DNA from: Paraburkholderia sacchari
GTDB taxonomy: Bacteria > Pseudomonadota > Gammaproteobacteria > Burkholderiales > Burkholderiaceae
Length of the DNA stretch: 64,000 bases
Reading direction: 5' to 3'
NCBI RefSeq assembly: GCF_000785435.2
Contig: NZ_JTDB02000011.1
Span: 117,956 to 181,955, forward strand
Part shown: one piece after another, positions 63,728-64,000 of the stretch
How positions within the stretch are numbered: position 1 is the stretch's first letter
Layout of the letters: each line of letters opens with the position of its first letter
Program-made: the position numbers and the translations under genes
The notes under the pieces: generated by a model
Database searches by the model: none
What the model was told of the DNA's origin: nothing
Seen by the model: only the letters and a program-made list of their open reading frames with translations

Positions 63728-64000
63728 GAATGCCCCCCGTCATTGGCACATCGGATGTGTGTCGTGTTTTTCCCCTGGCCACCCGCCACGCTGGCCGCCG
63801 CCCACTGCAGATAATCAGCGCGCGTCCATTCGAGCGACACGCCAATGCGCCGCGTGCCCGGACGGATCTTCGGCTTGTGCACTTCGATCGTGAGCGTATC
63901 GAGCGCGGGCCACTCGCGAAACGACAGCGCCGCAATATCGGCCACCAGCGTTTCGAGCAGCCGCGTATGCGGCTTCTTCGCGAGAAACTCCGCGATGCGC
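63724..64000 (-). CDS. Dihydroneopterin aldolase-like protein (FolB), C-terminal part
   Basis: The last 91 codons of a FolB-type protein whose start lies beyond the window. RLLETLVADIAALSFREWPA, LTIEVHKPKIRPGTRRIGVS and LEWTRADYLQW fit the tetrahydropterin fold and its late strands. The tail (GQGKNTTHIRCANDGGHS) is an extension. The stop shares ATGA with purU. Folate or one-carbon metabolism, perhaps formaldehyde or formate handling, is a reasonable inference. Confidence 0.82.
   Translation of the reverse strand, partial: RIAEFLAKKPHTRLLETLVADIAALSFREWPALDTLTIEVHKPKIRPGTRRIGVSLEWTRADYLQWAAASVAGGQGKNTTHIRCANDGGHS

Noticed and set aside
1..64000. CRISPR arrays, rRNA and tRNA genes
   Set aside because: No regularly spaced repeats of CRISPR type and no rRNA or tRNA sequence were recognised while reading; a tRNA scan was not possible.

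Overview
The window looks like a piece of a high-GC betaproteobacterial genome, most likely Burkholderia, Paraburkholderia or Caballeronia. This rests on codon use, on protein sequences that read like that group, and on the gene mix: Pseudomonas-type cobalamin genes, CbtAB cobalt uptake, a YcsI-type hydro-lyase and a Xre/RES toxin-antitoxin pair. It is inferred from reading, not from a database search. Both edges cut genes: an MFS transporter on the left and a FolB-like protein on the right.

Layout. (1) 1-2.7 kb: MFS transporter and DUF1445 hydro-lyase (minus) divergent from a LysR regulator. (2) 2.7-25.9 kb: a nearly complete cobalamin block. cobM-cobK-cbiD-cobL (minus) diverges from riboswitch-cobG-cobH-cobI-cbiG/cobJ (plus). 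Then come riboswitch-cobW-cobN-chlI-chlD (minus), cobE-cobO-cobB (plus), cobC-DUF1289 (minus), cobQ (plus), and riboswitch-cbtB-cbtA cobalt uptake (minus) with a divergent histidine-phosphatase-like gene. Three cobalamin riboswitches tie cobalt import, cobalt insertion and ring synthesis to vitamin level. SUMT (cobA), CbiB and the lower-ligand genes are not intact here. (3) 26.2-28.3 kb: chloroperoxidase-type hydrolase and MarC-family membrane protein. (4) 28.6-36.7 kb: an arginine/ornithine module made of ornithine decarboxylase, a PotE-type antiporter fused to a periplasmic amino-acid-binding domain, then arcA, arcB and arcC. Together they could convert arginine to citrulline, ornithine, ATP and putrescine while consuming acid. 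(5) 36.7-38.6 kb: a scar where three truncated genes meet (arginine decarboxylase, AlpA regulator, GapN-type aldehyde dehydrogenase). (6) 38.6-44.5 kb: a sugar ABC transporter and GntR repressor divergent from L-fuconate dehydratase. (7) 44.5-52.3 kb: a decayed, gene-poor stretch with transposase, SLOG, pyruvate kinase and AbiEi fragments, plus a few intact small genes (CBS protein, exported protein, Xre/RES toxin-antitoxin). (8) 52.3-55.5 kb: LysR divergent from esterase-DoxX-LLM oxidoreductase, resembling a quinone or electrophile response operon. (9) 56.3-64 kb: ArsN2-like acetyltransferase, exported proteins of unknown role, a cupredoxin fragment, two MFS transporters, and a purU/folB pair.

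The most unusual item is the antiporter/binding-protein fusion at 31029-33289. Its reading frame is broken at a run of seven T. That run forms the heptamer T TTT TTC in the right phase for a -1 ribosomal slip, and the slip would restore a full-length PotE fused to a solute-binding domain.
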